From: Bacteroidota bacterium
GTDB lineage: Bacteria > Bacteroidota > Bacteroidia > Bacteroidales > GCA-2748055
Length of the DNA: 64,000 nucleotides
Assembly: GCA_024640885.1 (NCBI GenBank)
Contig: JAHEEC010000004.1
Span: forward strand, 13,488 to 77,487
Reading direction: 5' to 3'
Made by a program: the position numbers and the translations under genes. Shown here piece after piece: positions 9,548-18,500 of the stretch (its first letter is position 1; every line of letters starts with the position of its first letter). The notes below the pieces were generated by a model. It made no database searches, had not been told where the DNA came from, and saw only the letters and a program-made list of their open reading frames with translations.

Positions 9548-9597
9548 AATTTCTCTTTTTTGTTAATGATTAAATAATACTCCAATAATATAAAATT

Positions 9598-12519
9598 TTA
9601 AAATCTGTAAGTCAATCCGATATCAAAAGTTGTCCCGTAGACATAATTGGAGGTGATCAGCTTATTTACCGATCCTGCCACAAAGGTCTGTTCTTTCACA
9701 TTGGTCAGGTTGTTCACATAGAGGAACACTTCGAAATGATCCTTGATCTTCTGCTTGACCACCAGGTCCCAGCGGGTGGTGGCTCCCTCGATATTATCCT
9801 TCTCGGCGGTGATCCCCACGCTCTGGGCAAGCCTGCCGATCTCGGCTCCCTGGTCCACAAAAAGGCTCTCTCCCTGGTAAACCATGGAGATGCGGGCACT
9901 GAATCCCTTTCGTTCATACCCCAATGTGAGGTTCAGCAGGTTGTCCACCTGCCCGGGCATGTTCCCGCTGCGAACTGTATCGATCACCGTGGAAGTAAAG
10001 GGGTACACGGTCATGGTCTCGATGATGGAGATGGGGAAAAAGGTTTCAGACTTAAGGTGCGTGAAATTGGCCGATACCAGAATCCCGTTGAAAGGTGAAG
10101 GGAGGAAACGGAAATTGGACTGGAGGTCCAGTTCAAATCCCATGATGGTCGATAAACCCTGGGAATTTACCGGGCGGGTCAGGGTCAGCCCGTAAAGGGG
10201 ATTGGCAGGATCGAAGATCCGTGAGGTCAGGATATAATCGATGTTTTTCACCTCCTTATAGAAACCACCCACTGTAAAAAGTCCGAACTTCCCGAAAAAG
10301 GAGAGGATCGCATCGTAGTTCCATGCGGTCATATGCTCCAGGTTGGGTTCCCCGCGTTCTGCAAATGCCTCTCCCCTGTTGACGATCTCCCAGGGCACCA
10401 GGCTGAAAAAATTGGGCCTGTTGAGCGATTTGGCTGCCGCCAGCCTCAGGTTGGCCCAGTCGAACAGATTGAACTTCAGGTGGAACATGGGCAGCCACTG
10501 GTCCAGCACCCTGTTTCCCACCGAATCCGTTAGGCCCGTCACATTGATGATGGTCCCGTCCTCGTCCACCCTTGGCGAACCGTAGATGCTCCTGTAGCTG
10601 TTCTGGGTCCGCTCGTACCGTACCCCCGCGATCAGGTCCACCCTGTTGAAAAAAGTGAGGCCGCCCATCCCGTATCCTGCCAGGATATTCTCTCCTGCCT
10701 CATAATCGGCAAGGTCCACGGTGGGATCCAACACGTAATAATCGGCGTAATCATTCCTGAATGCCTCCACCTTGCCCGGATCGATCAGGGGTCCGTTCAC
10801 ATCCTCAGGGCCGGGCCCCAGGTAGTACCTTTTGTCGAAGAAACGCGCATAATCATCATTGTAGCTGTTCCCCAGGAAATTGCTCATCAGGACCCATTTC
10901 TGCAACTCGTTGATCTCCCAGTCAGGATCCTCACGGTTGTCGCCGATGATGTCCTGCCCCACAAAATGCTGGGTCCAGGTCCTTGTGACGTCGTTTACAC
11001 GGTATTTGCTCCTGTATTTACCGCCCGTCTTCACATAGCCCTGTACCTGTTTGCCGAGGTTGAAGGGAAGTTTAAGATTGCCCTGGAGGGTATAGTTGTC
11101 ATCCCGTACATTGTAAGTGTTGAAATCGACCCATTTGAGCCAGGTGGCATCCAGGTTGTTCTTGGCCGCTGCAACGATATCATCATAGGTAAGCTCGGAG
11201 CCTACGTTAAATGCCCCCAGTTCCCTGAATGTCATCATGCTTTCAAAGGGTCTGTCATTGGAAGAAAAGGAATAGGAGCCGGCCCAGTCAAACTCCAGGC
11301 GACCGAAGAACCTGTGTTGCCCGCTCAGGCGGTTGGATAGTACCAGGTTGGTTGAATGTCTCTCCACGAACTCATGTTCCTGGTAGGCGGAACCCACCCG
11401 GTACCTGCGCCGCCACCGGACCCCCTCCCGGTCGGTCTGGCCGAAATTGCTTGAGAACACGATCCCCCCGTTTTTCAATTTCAGGTCGATGGTGGTATTG
11501 GCATTGTACCTGTAGCGCGTTTCCTGGGTATAGTTAATGTTCAGGTTGTTGACCGCAAAAATGATATTCCCGTCCGCATCGACGCCAAGGTCGGTGTTAT
11601 AACCGCCGCTGTACCCTTCCGAGCTCCGGTCAGCCTTCTGGATCCCTCCCCCGATGATGATCCCCAGGCGGTCGTTGAAGAACCTGTCCTCAAACTGGGC
11701 GCTCCCCTTGTACTGGCCCAGTTGCTTGGAGAGATGGTTGTAACCGGTCTGTAATCTTGCATTTCCGTGAAATCCTCCGGAAGCGGTCCGTGATGTGAAA
11801 TTGACCGTCCCCCCGATGGCATCTGCATCCATATCGGGCAGGAGGGCCTTGTAGTATTCGATGCCCGAAAGCGCATCGGTGGAGAACATGCTCAGGTCCA
11901 CCGACCTGTCCTGGTCCGAAGTGGATGGGATCTTCTCCCCGTCAATGGTGATGGCATTGAACCGGGGCGCCATGCCCCTGAGGGTGACTTTGGTTCCTTC
12001 CCCCCCGTCCCTCACCAGGGAGACGCCGGGCAGCCTGGCCACAGTCTCTGCGGCATTCTGGTCGGGCAGCTCCATGATCTTTTCCTTGGAGACCACGTTC
12101 ACGATGGTATTGGCTTTGACCTGTTGGTTGATGGCAGCCGTCTGGCCCCGCATCATGGCGGTGATCACCACCTCCTCGCCCATGATGGATTCCATCTCCA
12201 TGGCCCCGTCAATCACCTTCACCTCACCGGCGACAATGGTGATATCCTGTTCAATGGTATGGTAGCTCAGGTAGCTGAACACCAGGGTATATTCACCGGG
12301 TTTTAAATTAAGCAACTCGTAATTTCCCTCCTGGTCGGTGACGGTCCCCAGGGAGGTCCCCATCAGTGCCACGTTGGCAAACATAAGCGGTTCCCCGCTG
12401 GCGACATCCTTCAATGCACCTTTTACACCGCCCCGGTTCTGGGCATACAACCCTGCAAAAGAACAGGTTGAGAGCAACAGGATGGTCAAAAATATGAACG
12501 CACGATTTTTCCCGGGCAT
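9598..12519 (-). CDS. TonB-dependent receptor with carboxypeptidase-regulatory-like domain (no SusD partner)
   Basis: I placed the start at the ATG at 12519 (973 residues), giving the signal peptide MPGKNRAFIFLTILLLSTC. The longer frame to 12618 would run back through the predicted promoter and operator. After the signal comes a CarboxypepD_reg-like Ig domain (VKGALKDVASGEPLMFANV), then a plug domain, then the 22-strand barrel ending in the aromatic GLTYRF. The plug carries PDMDADAIGGTVNFTSR, a hallmark of the TIGR01782-type receptors known mainly from Caulobacter/Xanthomonas and marine Bacteroidota. The receptor should import an oligosaccharide or related ligand across the outer membrane. 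No susD-like lipoprotein follows. Regulation is probably by the adjacent LacI protein through the 12600-12615 palindrome. Confidence 0.9.
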   Translation of the reverse strand: MPGKNRAFIFLTILLLSTCSFAGLYAQNRGGVKGALKDVASGEPLMFANVALMGTSLGTVTDQEGNYELLNLKPGEYTLVFSYLSYHTIEQDITIVAGEVKVIDGAMEMESIMGEEVVITAMMRGQTAAINQQVKANTIVNVVSKEKIMELPDQNAAETVARLPGVSLVRDGGEGTKVTLRGMAPRFNAITIDGEKIPSTSDQDRSVDLSMFSTDALSGIEYYKALLPDMDADAIGGTVNFTSRTASGGFHGNARLQTGYNHLSKQLGQYKGSAQFEDRFFNDRLGIIIGGGIQKADRSSEGYSGGYNTDLGVDADGNIIFAVNNLNINYTQETRYRYNANTTIDLKLKNGGIVFSSNFGQTDREGVRWRRRYRVGSAYQEHEFVERHSTNLVLSNRLSGQHRFFGRLEFDWAGSYSFSSNDRPFESMMTFRELGAFNVGSELTYDDIVAAAKNNLDATWLKWVDFNTYNVRDDNYTLQGNLKLPFNLGKQVQGYVKTGGKYRSKYRVNDVTRTWTQHFVGQDIIGDNREDPDWEINELQKWVLMSNFLGNSYNDDYARFFDKRYYLGPGPEDVNGPLIDPGKVEAFRNDYADYYVLDPTVDLADYEAGENILAGYGMGGLTFFNRVDLIAGVRYERTQNSYRSIYGSPRVDEDGTIINVTGLTDSVGNRVLDQWLPMFHLKFNLFDWANLRLAAAKSLNRPNFFSLVPWEIVNRGEAFAERGEPNLEHMTAWNYDAILSFFGKFGLFTVGGFYKEVKNIDYILTSRIFDPANPLYGLTLTRPVNSQGLSTIMGFELDLQSNFRFLPSPFNGILVSANFTHLKSETFFPISIIETMTVYPFTSTVIDTVRSGNMPGQVDNLLNLTLGYERKGFSARISMVYQGESLFVDQGAEIGRLAQSVGITAEKDNIEGATTRWDLVVKQKIKDHFEVFLYVNNLTNVKEQTFVAGSVNKLITSNYVYGTTFDIGLTYRF

Positions 12520-12563
12520 AAGGTATTGATCTTTTAAAATGAAAAAACCAGAGTCGACATGAG

Positions 12564-12594
12564 CAAATATAAAATATTTTTCCTTGGATACAAA
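12564..12594 (-). promoter_or_regulatory. Bacteroidota-type promoter of the TonB-dependent receptor operon
   Basis: On the minus strand a -33 element TTTG (12591-12594) and a -7 element TATATTTG (12564-12571) are separated by 19 bases. Both match the Bacteroidota consensus TTTG/TAnnTTTG and spacing. Transcription would start roughly 45 bases upstream of the receptor ATG at 12519. Confidence 0.75.
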
Positions 12595-12599
12595 GAAAT

Positions 12600-12615
12600 G
12601 TGTGTGCGAACACAC
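12600..12615. promoter_or_regulatory. Predicted LacI-family operator O1
   Basis: The sequence GTGTGTGCGAACACAC is a dyad with 6-bp arms and a central CG, the layout expected of LacI-family operators. It lies 5 bases upstream of the -33 box of the receptor promoter and about 100 bases upstream of the regulator's own start. A second copy with the same arms is at 14583-14598. Confidence 0.75.
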
Positions 12616-12713
12616 CATGCGGGATATCTCATTTTTTTCACTAAATTAGCATGGGAACGAATCACTGAAGAGGTTAATGTGAAACGAATCCAGGATCCTG
12701 AAGTTAATGCCCA

Positions 12714-13802
12714 ATGATCTTAAAAGGCGGAACCCATATTACCATCAAGGATATTGCAGAGAAGGCCGGTTGTTCCATCGGAACGGTGGACCGGGTCATC
12801 CATAACCGGGGCAGGGTATCACCGGCTTTGCGAAACAGGATCTCTGAGATCATCCGGGAACTGGATTACAAACCCAATGTGAATGCGCGGGTGCTGGCCA
12901 GCAAACGGGTATTGACCCTTGGGATCCTTCTTCCTTCCTTCCGAAAGGGGGAGTACTGGGAACTTCCCAACCTGGGGATCAGGGAGGCCATCATCTGTTA
13001 TGAAGCCCGGGGATACAGGATCCATGCGATCCAGTACACTTTTGACAAAACGGAGACATTCTTCAGTTCCGGCATGAAACTGCTGTCAGATGGGGTCGAC
13101 GGGATCATTATGGGCCCTGCATCCTACAAGGAGAGCATCAGGCTGATCAGGAACTATTTCCAGCAAAAGATCCCCTTTGTCCTGATCGATTCGGACATTT
13201 ACGGGGTCCCCTCCCTCTCCTTCATCGGGAAAGACCCGGTGCAGTCGGGGCTTACCGTGGCAAAGCTGACCCACCAGGTGACCCGTCATATCAGGGGACC
13301 CAAAAATTTGTGGGCCATTAACCTTTCAAAGAACCTTGACCAGATGTACGCGCTGCTGGCCAGGGAAAGTGGCTTTATGTCATACTTTTCGGACAGAATC
13401 CTTGAGGAGGAATACAGCTTCAGGACCTTTGAGATCGAGGACCGGGGGAGCCAGAAATACATCGATGAAAAGATGGAAGAGCTTCTTTCTGAAGGGATCC
13501 CGCATGCCATCTATGTGACCGGCTCAAGGGTTCACAAGATTGCCTCCAGCCTCAGGAAAATGAAACTGGATCAGAAGCCCCTCCTGATCGGGCATGACCT
13601 GGTTCAGAAGAACGAAGCGGCGGTAAGGGATGAATCCATCGATTTTTTAATCGAAGAGGAGGCCAGGAGGCAGGGTTACCTTGCAGTTGAATCCATGATC
13701 AGAAGCGTGATCAATAAAGAGAAGGTCGAAAAGAAGCAGTTGATGAACATGATGATCTACACCAGGGAGAACCTGCCGTCAGATCCTTCTGAGCAGGCAT
13801 GA
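12714..13802 (+). CDS. LacI-family transcriptional regulator
   Basis: This 362-residue protein has an N-terminal LacI helix-turn-helix ([25 protein letters not shown], residues ~8-33) with a hinge helix near [10 protein letters not shown] periplasmic-binding-protein-like effector domain fills the rest. The DRVIHNRG form (instead of SRVLN) is typical of the LacI subgroup in Bacteroidota whose effector domain resembles sugar-binding Peripla_BP_4 proteins. It is divergent from the TonB receptor, and its last 24 bases overlap the end of the convergent nagB-like gene. Two matching palindromes just outside the two neighbouring genes are its likely binding sites. The effector is presumably a sugar or sugar phosphate from the imported glycan. 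Confidence 0.9.
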   Translation: MILKGGTHITIKDIAEKAGCSIGTVDRVIHNRGRVSPALRNRISEIIRELDYKPNVNARVLASKRVLTLGILLPSFRKGEYWELPNLGIREAIICYEARGYRIHAIQYTFDKTETFFSSGMKLLSDGVDGIIMGPASYKESIRLIRNYFQQKIPFVLIDSDIYGVPSLSFIGKDPVQSGLTVAKLTHQVTRHIRGPKNLWAINLSKNLDQMYALLARESGFMSYFSDRILEEEYSFRTFEIEDRGSQKYIDEKMEELLSEGIPHAIYVTGSRVHKIASSLRKMKLDQKPLLIGHDLVQKNEAAVRDESIDFLIEEEARRQGYLAVESMIRSVINKEKVEKKQLMNMMIYTRENLPSDPSEQA

Positions 13803-14513
13803 GGATTCCTTGTCAAGGAACATCCAGGCCTGTTTGTGTCCGGTCAGCACCGACGCGGGCACCTCGGGTGAAACCTGACCCTCCACGGCATTCTTCACCG
13901 CCATTGCCTTTCTCTCATCAGGGACGGTACAGATGATGGACCCCGATTTCATGATCTGCCTGACAGACATGCTGATGGCCGTGGCCGGGACCGCCTCCAC
14001 CGAAGGGAACCATCCCTCGCCGTGCTGTTGCATCCTGCACGCGTCGTCCAGCTCCACCACCAGGTAAGGCTCCTCGGTCTCCAGGTCAGCCGGGGGATCA
14101 TTAAAAGCCAGGTGCCCGTTTTCGCCGATCCCGATAAAGGCCACATCCACCGGGTGCTTTCTGATCAGTGCATTTAACCTGCTGCATTCGGTCTGCGGAT
14201 CCGCCTCCCCGTTAATATAATGGAACTCTTTCAGCGGAACATGGTTTGCGAACCGCTCCTTCAGGTATCGCCTGAAGGAGGCATTGTGGCTCTCCGGAAG
14301 ACCGATATATTCGTCCAGGTGAAAGGCAGTGACCCTGGACCAGCTGATCCTGGCTGAGGTCAGTGCCGAGAGCATCTCAAACTGGGAGGACCCGGTGGCT
14401 ACCACAATAAATGCCTCCCCGTTGTTGCGGATCGCTTCATTGATCAGTTGTGCCCCCTTCCTGGCGGCAGCAATCCCCAACGCTTCCTTGGTGTCATGTA
14501 TGGATATTCTCAT
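13779..14513 (-). CDS. nagB: Glucosamine-6-phosphate deaminase/isomerase-like protein
   Basis: This 244-residue cytoplasmic protein of the NagB/6-phosphogluconolactonase fold shows the family signatures in order: [12 protein letters not shown] (phosphate loop, ~37-48), FHLDEYIGL with the catalytic Asp (~73) and [14 protein letters not shown] (~127-140). It is about 20 residues shorter than E. coli NagB, mostly at the C-terminus. The likely reaction is GlcN6P to Fru6P plus ammonia. Because its partners here are uronic-acid type enzymes, an isomerase for a related hexosamine phosphate is possible. It converges on the LacI gene, overlapping it by 24 bases, and has an operator-promoter pair of its own. 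Confidence 0.82.
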   Translation of the reverse strand: MRISIHDTKEALGIAAARKGAQLINEAIRNNGEAFIVVATGSSQFEMLSALTSARISWSRVTAFHLDEYIGLPESHNASFRRYLKERFANHVPLKEFHYINGEADPQTECSRLNALIRKHPVDVAFIGIGENGHLAFNDPPADLETEEPYLVVELDDACRMQQHGEGWFPSVEAVPATAISMSVRQIMKSGSIICTVPDERKAMAVKNAVEGQVSPEVPASVLTGHKQAWMFLDKESSCLLRRI

Positions 14514-14545
14514 CTTAATGCACAGAAATTCAAATTACCTGACCG

Positions 14546-14578
14546 CAAAATTATTATAATTTTCAATACCCTTGCAAA
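14546..14578 (-). promoter_or_regulatory. Bacteroidota-type promoter of the nagB-like gene
   Basis: On the minus strand TTTG (14575-14578) and TAATTTTG (14546-14553) are separated by 21 bases, a good match to the -33/-7 consensus. The expected start site is about 25-30 bases upstream of the ATG at 14513. Confidence 0.68.
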
Positions 14579-14582
14579 AAAA

Positions 14583-14598
14583 GTGTGTGCGTACACAC
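14583..14598. promoter_or_regulatory. Predicted LacI-family operator O2
   Basis: GTGTGTGCGTACACAC has the same 6-bp arms and central CG as O1 at 12600-12615, differing only in one spacer base. It lies 4 bases upstream of the -33 box of the nagB-like promoter, the same geometry as O1. Confidence 0.75.
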
Positions 14599-14664
14599 AA
14601 TTTCTCATTTGCAAAGAGACCGGTTTTTCATAAATTTGAAAAAACCTCCCGTGATAGCTATTAA

Positions 14665-14814
14665 AAACAGGCTCCCAGTGAAAATTGGTTCCTGGAGGAT
14701 TTTGTCACCATCCTTGAGCCCGATCACCTCAGGGTGTTTGACCGGGAACATCCCCTCCCCGCAAACACCCTCCAGGGCAACGAGGCCGTGATGGGGTACC
14801 TCCATATCCGCTGA
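14665..14814 (+). pseudogene. Possible C-terminal gene remnant of unknown family
   Basis: In the 326-base space between the nagB-like and enolase-superfamily genes, the plus strand holds a 49-codon open stretch ending in TGA at 14812-14814. Its composition is protein-like (ENWFLEDFVTILEPDHLRVFD, then HPLPANTLQGNEAVMGYLHIR). There is no start codon near its beginning and an in-frame TAA at 14662-14664. I do not recognise the family. It may be the tail of a lost gene or chance. The rest of the space holds the nagB promoter and operator. Confidence 0.3.
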
Positions 14815-14839
14815 CCCTGCAACTGCCGGAAAGGGTGGG

Positions 14840-16102
14840 TCATTTTACGATCCTGTGTTTTTCCAAAAACCCGGGATCAATGGTCACCCCCAGTCCGGGC
14901 CCCGAAGGAACCTGCACCGTTCCCCCTTCGCTGGAAAGGGATGAGGTGGGGCATTCCAGCGGGATTTCCCTGTTGAACCCCTTAAATTCATGGTAGGGCC
15001 CCGCGTTGGGAAGAACCGATACAAAATGCATCATATAGAGGTAGCCCAGGCCCGAGCCCGAAATATGGGGCGTGCAGGTTTTTCCAAGCACCCCGGCCAT
15101 CCGAGCCACCCTCATGGCCCTGATCATGCCCCCGAAATAGAAGATATCCTGCTGGACCACATCCAGTGCCCGGTTCCCCAGGAGCCACCTGAGATTTCTC
15201 ATGCTGGGCTCCTGCTCTCCCCCTGCAATGGGGATCTCCAGGGCATCGGCCACCTGCCTGGTCTCCTCGTACCAGTCAAAGGGTACGGGCTCCTCGTAGA
15301 AATCGTAGTGATAAGCTTCAAGGATCCGGCCGATTCGGATGGCTTCCGCTGTGTCGTAGGAGCCATTGGAATCTGCATACATGACCATCTCCTCACCAAA
15401 AGCCTCCCGTACAAGGGGGATCAGTTTCTCTGTCCTCCCCGGGGGATCGTCCGTATTCCTGCTCATCCTGCCCCCGATCTTGATCTTCAGGGCCCTGGCC
15501 CCGGTCTCCTCCACCTGCTTCCGGATCAGCCCCAGGGACTCTTCGGCGCTCCTGCCCCTGAAATTGTTAGCCTGGTAGACGGCCACCCGCGGGTGGTGCA
15601 CCGGGCCGATCAGCTGGCCCATGGAGCTGCCGGAAATTTTACCCAGCATATCCAGCACCGCAAATTCGATGGTGGCCAGGGGCACCCACAGTGCCAGGTT
15701 CTGCATCTTGTAATTGCTCTGGTACACATAGACCTCATCCAGCAAGGTTTCCCAGTCCCTGGCATCCTTTCCCGGGAAAAAGGGCTGCAGCCGGTTCAGG
15801 AAGACGGGGTAGAGGGAGATCATCTGGGCGTTGTTGCTCACCGAGAGGCCTTCGGCACCGTCCTTTGAGGTCACCCTGCAAATGAAATTGTCCCCGTAAC
15901 GCAGCAGCTCCAGCCGGTCAATGATCACCGGATCGGGAAAGAGCCCTTTTTTCAGCACAGGCATACCCAGCACCCTGTCCAGTTCCCGGTAGTCTGTCTC
16001 TTCGCCGGGGACGGGCAAGGGCCTGCATCCATCCAGGAGGAGGCCGCTTCCAAGGCTCCCTGCAGCGGCTGTTTTAAAGAATTGGCGTCGGTTTGATTTC
16101 AT
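14840..16102 (-). CDS. Exported enolase-superfamily (mandelate racemase/muconate-lactonizing-like) enzyme
   Basis: The ATG at 16102 gives 420 residues (another ATG lies two codons upstream at 16108). The N-terminus has a twin-arginine signal (NRRQFFKTAAAG) followed by a lipobox-like LLLDGC. The enolase-superfamily residues appear in order: the KIKIGG lysines (~190), Asp of YADSNGSYD (~220), Glu of YEEPVPFD (~245), Glu of AGGEQEP (~270), Asp of QQDIFYFGG (~295) and His of CTPHISGSG (~325). This matches the mandelate racemase subgroup, which abstracts protons alpha to carboxylates for racemisation, dehydration or cycloisomerisation of acid sugars. An exported form is unusual but recurs in Bacteroidota. 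It is divergent from a dicarboxylate-type transporter, so a sugar acid or organic acid substrate is plausible. Confidence 0.83.
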   Translation of the reverse strand: MKSNRRQFFKTAAAGSLGSGLLLDGCRPLPVPGEETDYRELDRVLGMPVLKKGLFPDPVIIDRLELLRYGDNFICRVTSKDGAEGLSVSNNAQMISLYPVFLNRLQPFFPGKDARDWETLLDEVYVYQSNYKMQNLALWVPLATIEFAVLDMLGKISGSSMGQLIGPVHHPRVAVYQANNFRGRSAEESLGLIRKQVEETGARALKIKIGGRMSRNTDDPPGRTEKLIPLVREAFGEEMVMYADSNGSYDTAEAIRIGRILEAYHYDFYEEPVPFDWYEETRQVADALEIPIAGGEQEPSMRNLRWLLGNRALDVVQQDIFYFGGMIRAMRVARMAGVLGKTCTPHISGSGLGYLYMMHFVSVLPNAGPYHEFKGFNREIPLECPTSSLSSEGGTVQVPSGPGLGVTIDPGFLEKHRIVK

Positions 16103-16199
16103 GTGCATTGGATTCGGTGAAACGGATCAAAATCCTAAACTTACAAATAGGGGATCAAATCTGTTGCATCAACTGCTAAATAATAGTAGTTTAGAGGTC

Positions 16200-17711
16200 A
16201 TGCAGCGGAAATTCATCGGCTTCTTCCTGGGCATCCTTGCCTTTGTGGCCATCATGGTGTTCGCGGACCTGGAACCCGGGAAACCCCAGGTAACAGCAAC
16301 CCTTGCAGTGGCAGTACTCATGGCTGTCTGGTGGATCTCCGAGACCATTCCCCTGGCGGTGACCGCCCTCGTGCCCCTGGTGCTTTTTCCGGCCATGGGG
16401 GTCCTGGACGGGAAGGCGGTTTCCGAGGTTTACATGAACCACATCATCTTTGTATTCGTGGGAGGATTCATGATGGCCCTGGCCATGGAGAGGTGGAACC
16501 TGCACAAAAGGATCGCACTCAAACTGCTTGTGCTTATCGGGGTGAGCCCGGGCCGCATCCTGCTGGGATTCATGGCCACTTCAGGATTTCTTTCTATGTG
16601 GATCTCGAATACGGCCACCGCCATGATGATGATCCCCATCGTCCTCTCCGTGGTATTGAGCCTCGAGGAGAACCTTAAAAACGGATCCGCCTCCAGGTAT
16701 GCCACCGGGCTGTTCCTGGCCATCGCCTACAGCGCCTCCATCGGGGGCATGGCCACGCTGGTGGGTTCCCCCACCAACCTGGTGTGTCCCAGGATCCTCA
16801 CCCTGCTCTACCCGGGAGCCCCCGAGATCACATTTTCAAGCTGGATGTCCTTTGCACTTCCTGTCACCCTGCTGATGCTGGTAGCGGTCTGGCTGGTTAT
16901 TTACCTGATGTTCAGGCCGCGTCAGCCATGGGAACATGTGGACAAGGCCCATTTCAGGAAGGCTTATAAGGCACTGGGCAAAGCCAGCCGTGAAGAGCGC
17001 ATCGTCTTTATCCTGTTCCTGGCACTGGCCCTCCTGTGGGTCACCCGGACAGGCATCTCCTTCAGCCGGTTCACCATACCCGGGTGGGCCCAGATTTTCA
17101 GGACGCCCGAGTTCATCAATGATGGCACAGTGGCGATTTTCATATCCATCCTCCTCTTCATCGTTCCGGCCGGAAATGGCAACGGGGAGAGGATCATGGA
17201 TTGGAAGACCGCCCGGAAGCTCCCCTGGAACATCGTGCTGCTGTTCGGGGGTGGTTTTGCCCTGGCGCTGGGTTTCCAGGCATCGGGACTGGCCATCTGG
17301 TTCGGTGAGCAGCTGTTGTGGACACAGGGGGTGCATCCCTACCTGATCCTCCTGGCTGTGGTGACCCTCATGTCCTTTCTTACGGAACTCACCTCCAACG
17401 TGGCCTCCACCCAGATGTTGCTGCCGGTGTTTGCAAGCCTGGCGGTCAGCAGCGGGAACAATCCCCTCTTGCTGATGATCCCTGCCACCCTCTCCTCATC
17501 CCTGGCATTTATGTTGCCCACGGCCACTCCTCCCAACGCGATCATATTCGGGACCAACCGGATCCAGATCCCGACCATGGTGCGCACCGGGTTTATCCTG
17601 AACATGGTGGGTATCCTTGTGGTGGTGCTGGTCACCTGGCTCCTGGGCGAAAGGGTCCTTGGCATAGACCTGGGAATCATTCCGCCCTGGGCTGTAACGG
17701 GCGGACCGTGA
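16200..17711 (+). CDS. DASS (SLC13)-family sodium:carboxylate symporter
   Basis: I chose the ATG at 16200 (503 residues), which begins directly with the first membrane segment; the longer frame from 16101 would overlap the divergent gene. The protein has 11-13 hydrophobic segments. It carries the paired DASS substrate/sodium motifs: SNTATAMMMIPI in the first half and the SNVASTQMLLPV / LPTATPPNAI pair in the second. Family members cotransport di- or tricarboxylates or sulfate with sodium. Placement opposite an enolase-superfamily acid-sugar enzyme hints at a carboxylated substrate. A candidate promoter, TTG-N20-TAGTTTAG, ends just before the start. Confidence 0.88.
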   Translation: MQRKFIGFFLGILAFVAIMVFADLEPGKPQVTATLAVAVLMAVWWISETIPLAVTALVPLVLFPAMGVLDGKAVSEVYMNHIIFVFVGGFMMALAMERWNLHKRIALKLLVLIGVSPGRILLGFMATSGFLSMWISNTATAMMMIPIVLSVVLSLEENLKNGSASRYATGLFLAIAYSASIGGMATLVGSPTNLVCPRILTLLYPGAPEITFSSWMSFALPVTLLMLVAVWLVIYLMFRPRQPWEHVDKAHFRKAYKALGKASREERIVFILFLALALLWVTRTGISFSRFTIPGWAQIFRTPEFINDGTVAIFISILLFIVPAGNGNGERIMDWKTARKLPWNIVLLFGGGFALALGFQASGLAIWFGEQLLWTQGVHPYLILLAVVTLMSFLTELTSNVASTQMLLPVFASLAVSSGNNPLLLMIPATLSSSLAFMLPTATPPNAIIFGTNRIQIPTMVRTGFILNMVGILVVVLVTWLLGERVLGIDLGIIPPWAVTGGP

Positions 17712-17748
17712 CCGAATCACGGTACTTTTAGAATATGAACATTTCAGA

Positions 17749-18456
17749 ATGAATATGAGCCTCGGAAAAAAGATCATCATCATCACTGCCTTCGCCATCG
17801 CCATGGGATTCCTGGAGAGCGCAGTGGTGGTCTATTTAAGGGAGATCCTTTATCCTGAAGGATTCGATTTTCCCCTTTCACCCATACCGGTCCACCTGGC
17901 CATCACCGAACTTTTCCGGGAGGTGGCCACCATGGTGATGCTGGTCACCATCGGGATCATGGCGGCAAGGCGATTCAGCACCGGATTTGCATGGTTCATC
18001 TACAGTTTTGCCATCTGGGATATCTTCTATTACATTTTCCTGAAGGCGATCCTTGGATGGCCGGCCTCCCTCTTTACCTGGGATGTGCTGTTCCTCATCC
18101 CCACCACCTGGACGGGCCCGGTCCTCTCGCCCGTGGTGGTCTCGCTTACCATGATCCTGCTGGCCCTGGCAATCCTGCTGAAAGCGGAAAAAGGAGGTGA
18201 CTCCCGCATCATGGGCCGCGAATGGCTCCTCTTTATCCTGGGATCACTGGTGTTGATCCTGGGGTTCATATTTGACTATTCCGGTCACATGCTCACCCAA
18301 TTTTCGGTAGGTGAGATGCTGAGGGTAAAAGATCCGGAAGTGCTGGAAGTGGCCACCTGGTATATCCCCCATCGCTTCCCCTGGTGGATCTTCGGGATCG
18401 GGGAGGTGATCATCCTGGGGACCATCGGGCTATACTGGAGAAGGACCGGGCGCTGA
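17749..18456 (+). CDS. Multi-pass membrane protein of unknown function
   Basis: I do not recognise a family. The 235 residues contain about seven hydrophobic segments (roughly 9-30, 52-70, 76-98, 104-120, 124-145, 160-178 and 208-228). A conserved-looking loop before the last segment (YIPHRFPWWIFGIGE) is rich in His, Arg and Trp. A Glu in the first segment (GFLESAVVVYLRE) is notable for a membrane helix. It follows the DASS transporter by 37 bases on the same strand and may be cotranscribed with it. It has no signal peptide or soluble domain. Confidence 0.7.
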   Translation: MNMSLGKKIIIITAFAIAMGFLESAVVVYLREILYPEGFDFPLSPIPVHLAITELFREVATMVMLVTIGIMAARRFSTGFAWFIYSFAIWDIFYYIFLKAILGWPASLFTWDVLFLIPTTWTGPVLSPVVVSLTMILLALAILLKAEKGGDSRIMGREWLLFILGSLVLILGFIFDYSGHMLTQFSVGEMLRVKDPEVLEVATWYIPHRFPWWIFGIGEVIILGTIGLYWRRTGR

Positions 18457-18475
18457 GTCTCCTTAGATGCCGGTT

Positions 18476-18497
18476 GCGGTCCCCTGAACCGGACCGC
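18476..18497. terminator. Possible stem-loop terminator between convergent genes
   Basis: GCGGTCC (18476-18482) and GGACCGC (18491-18497) form a perfect 7-bp stem in the 44 bases between the ends of the membrane-protein and aminotransferase genes. There is no T run on either side, so termination is inferred from position only. Confidence 0.4.
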
Positions 18498-18500
18498 CTG

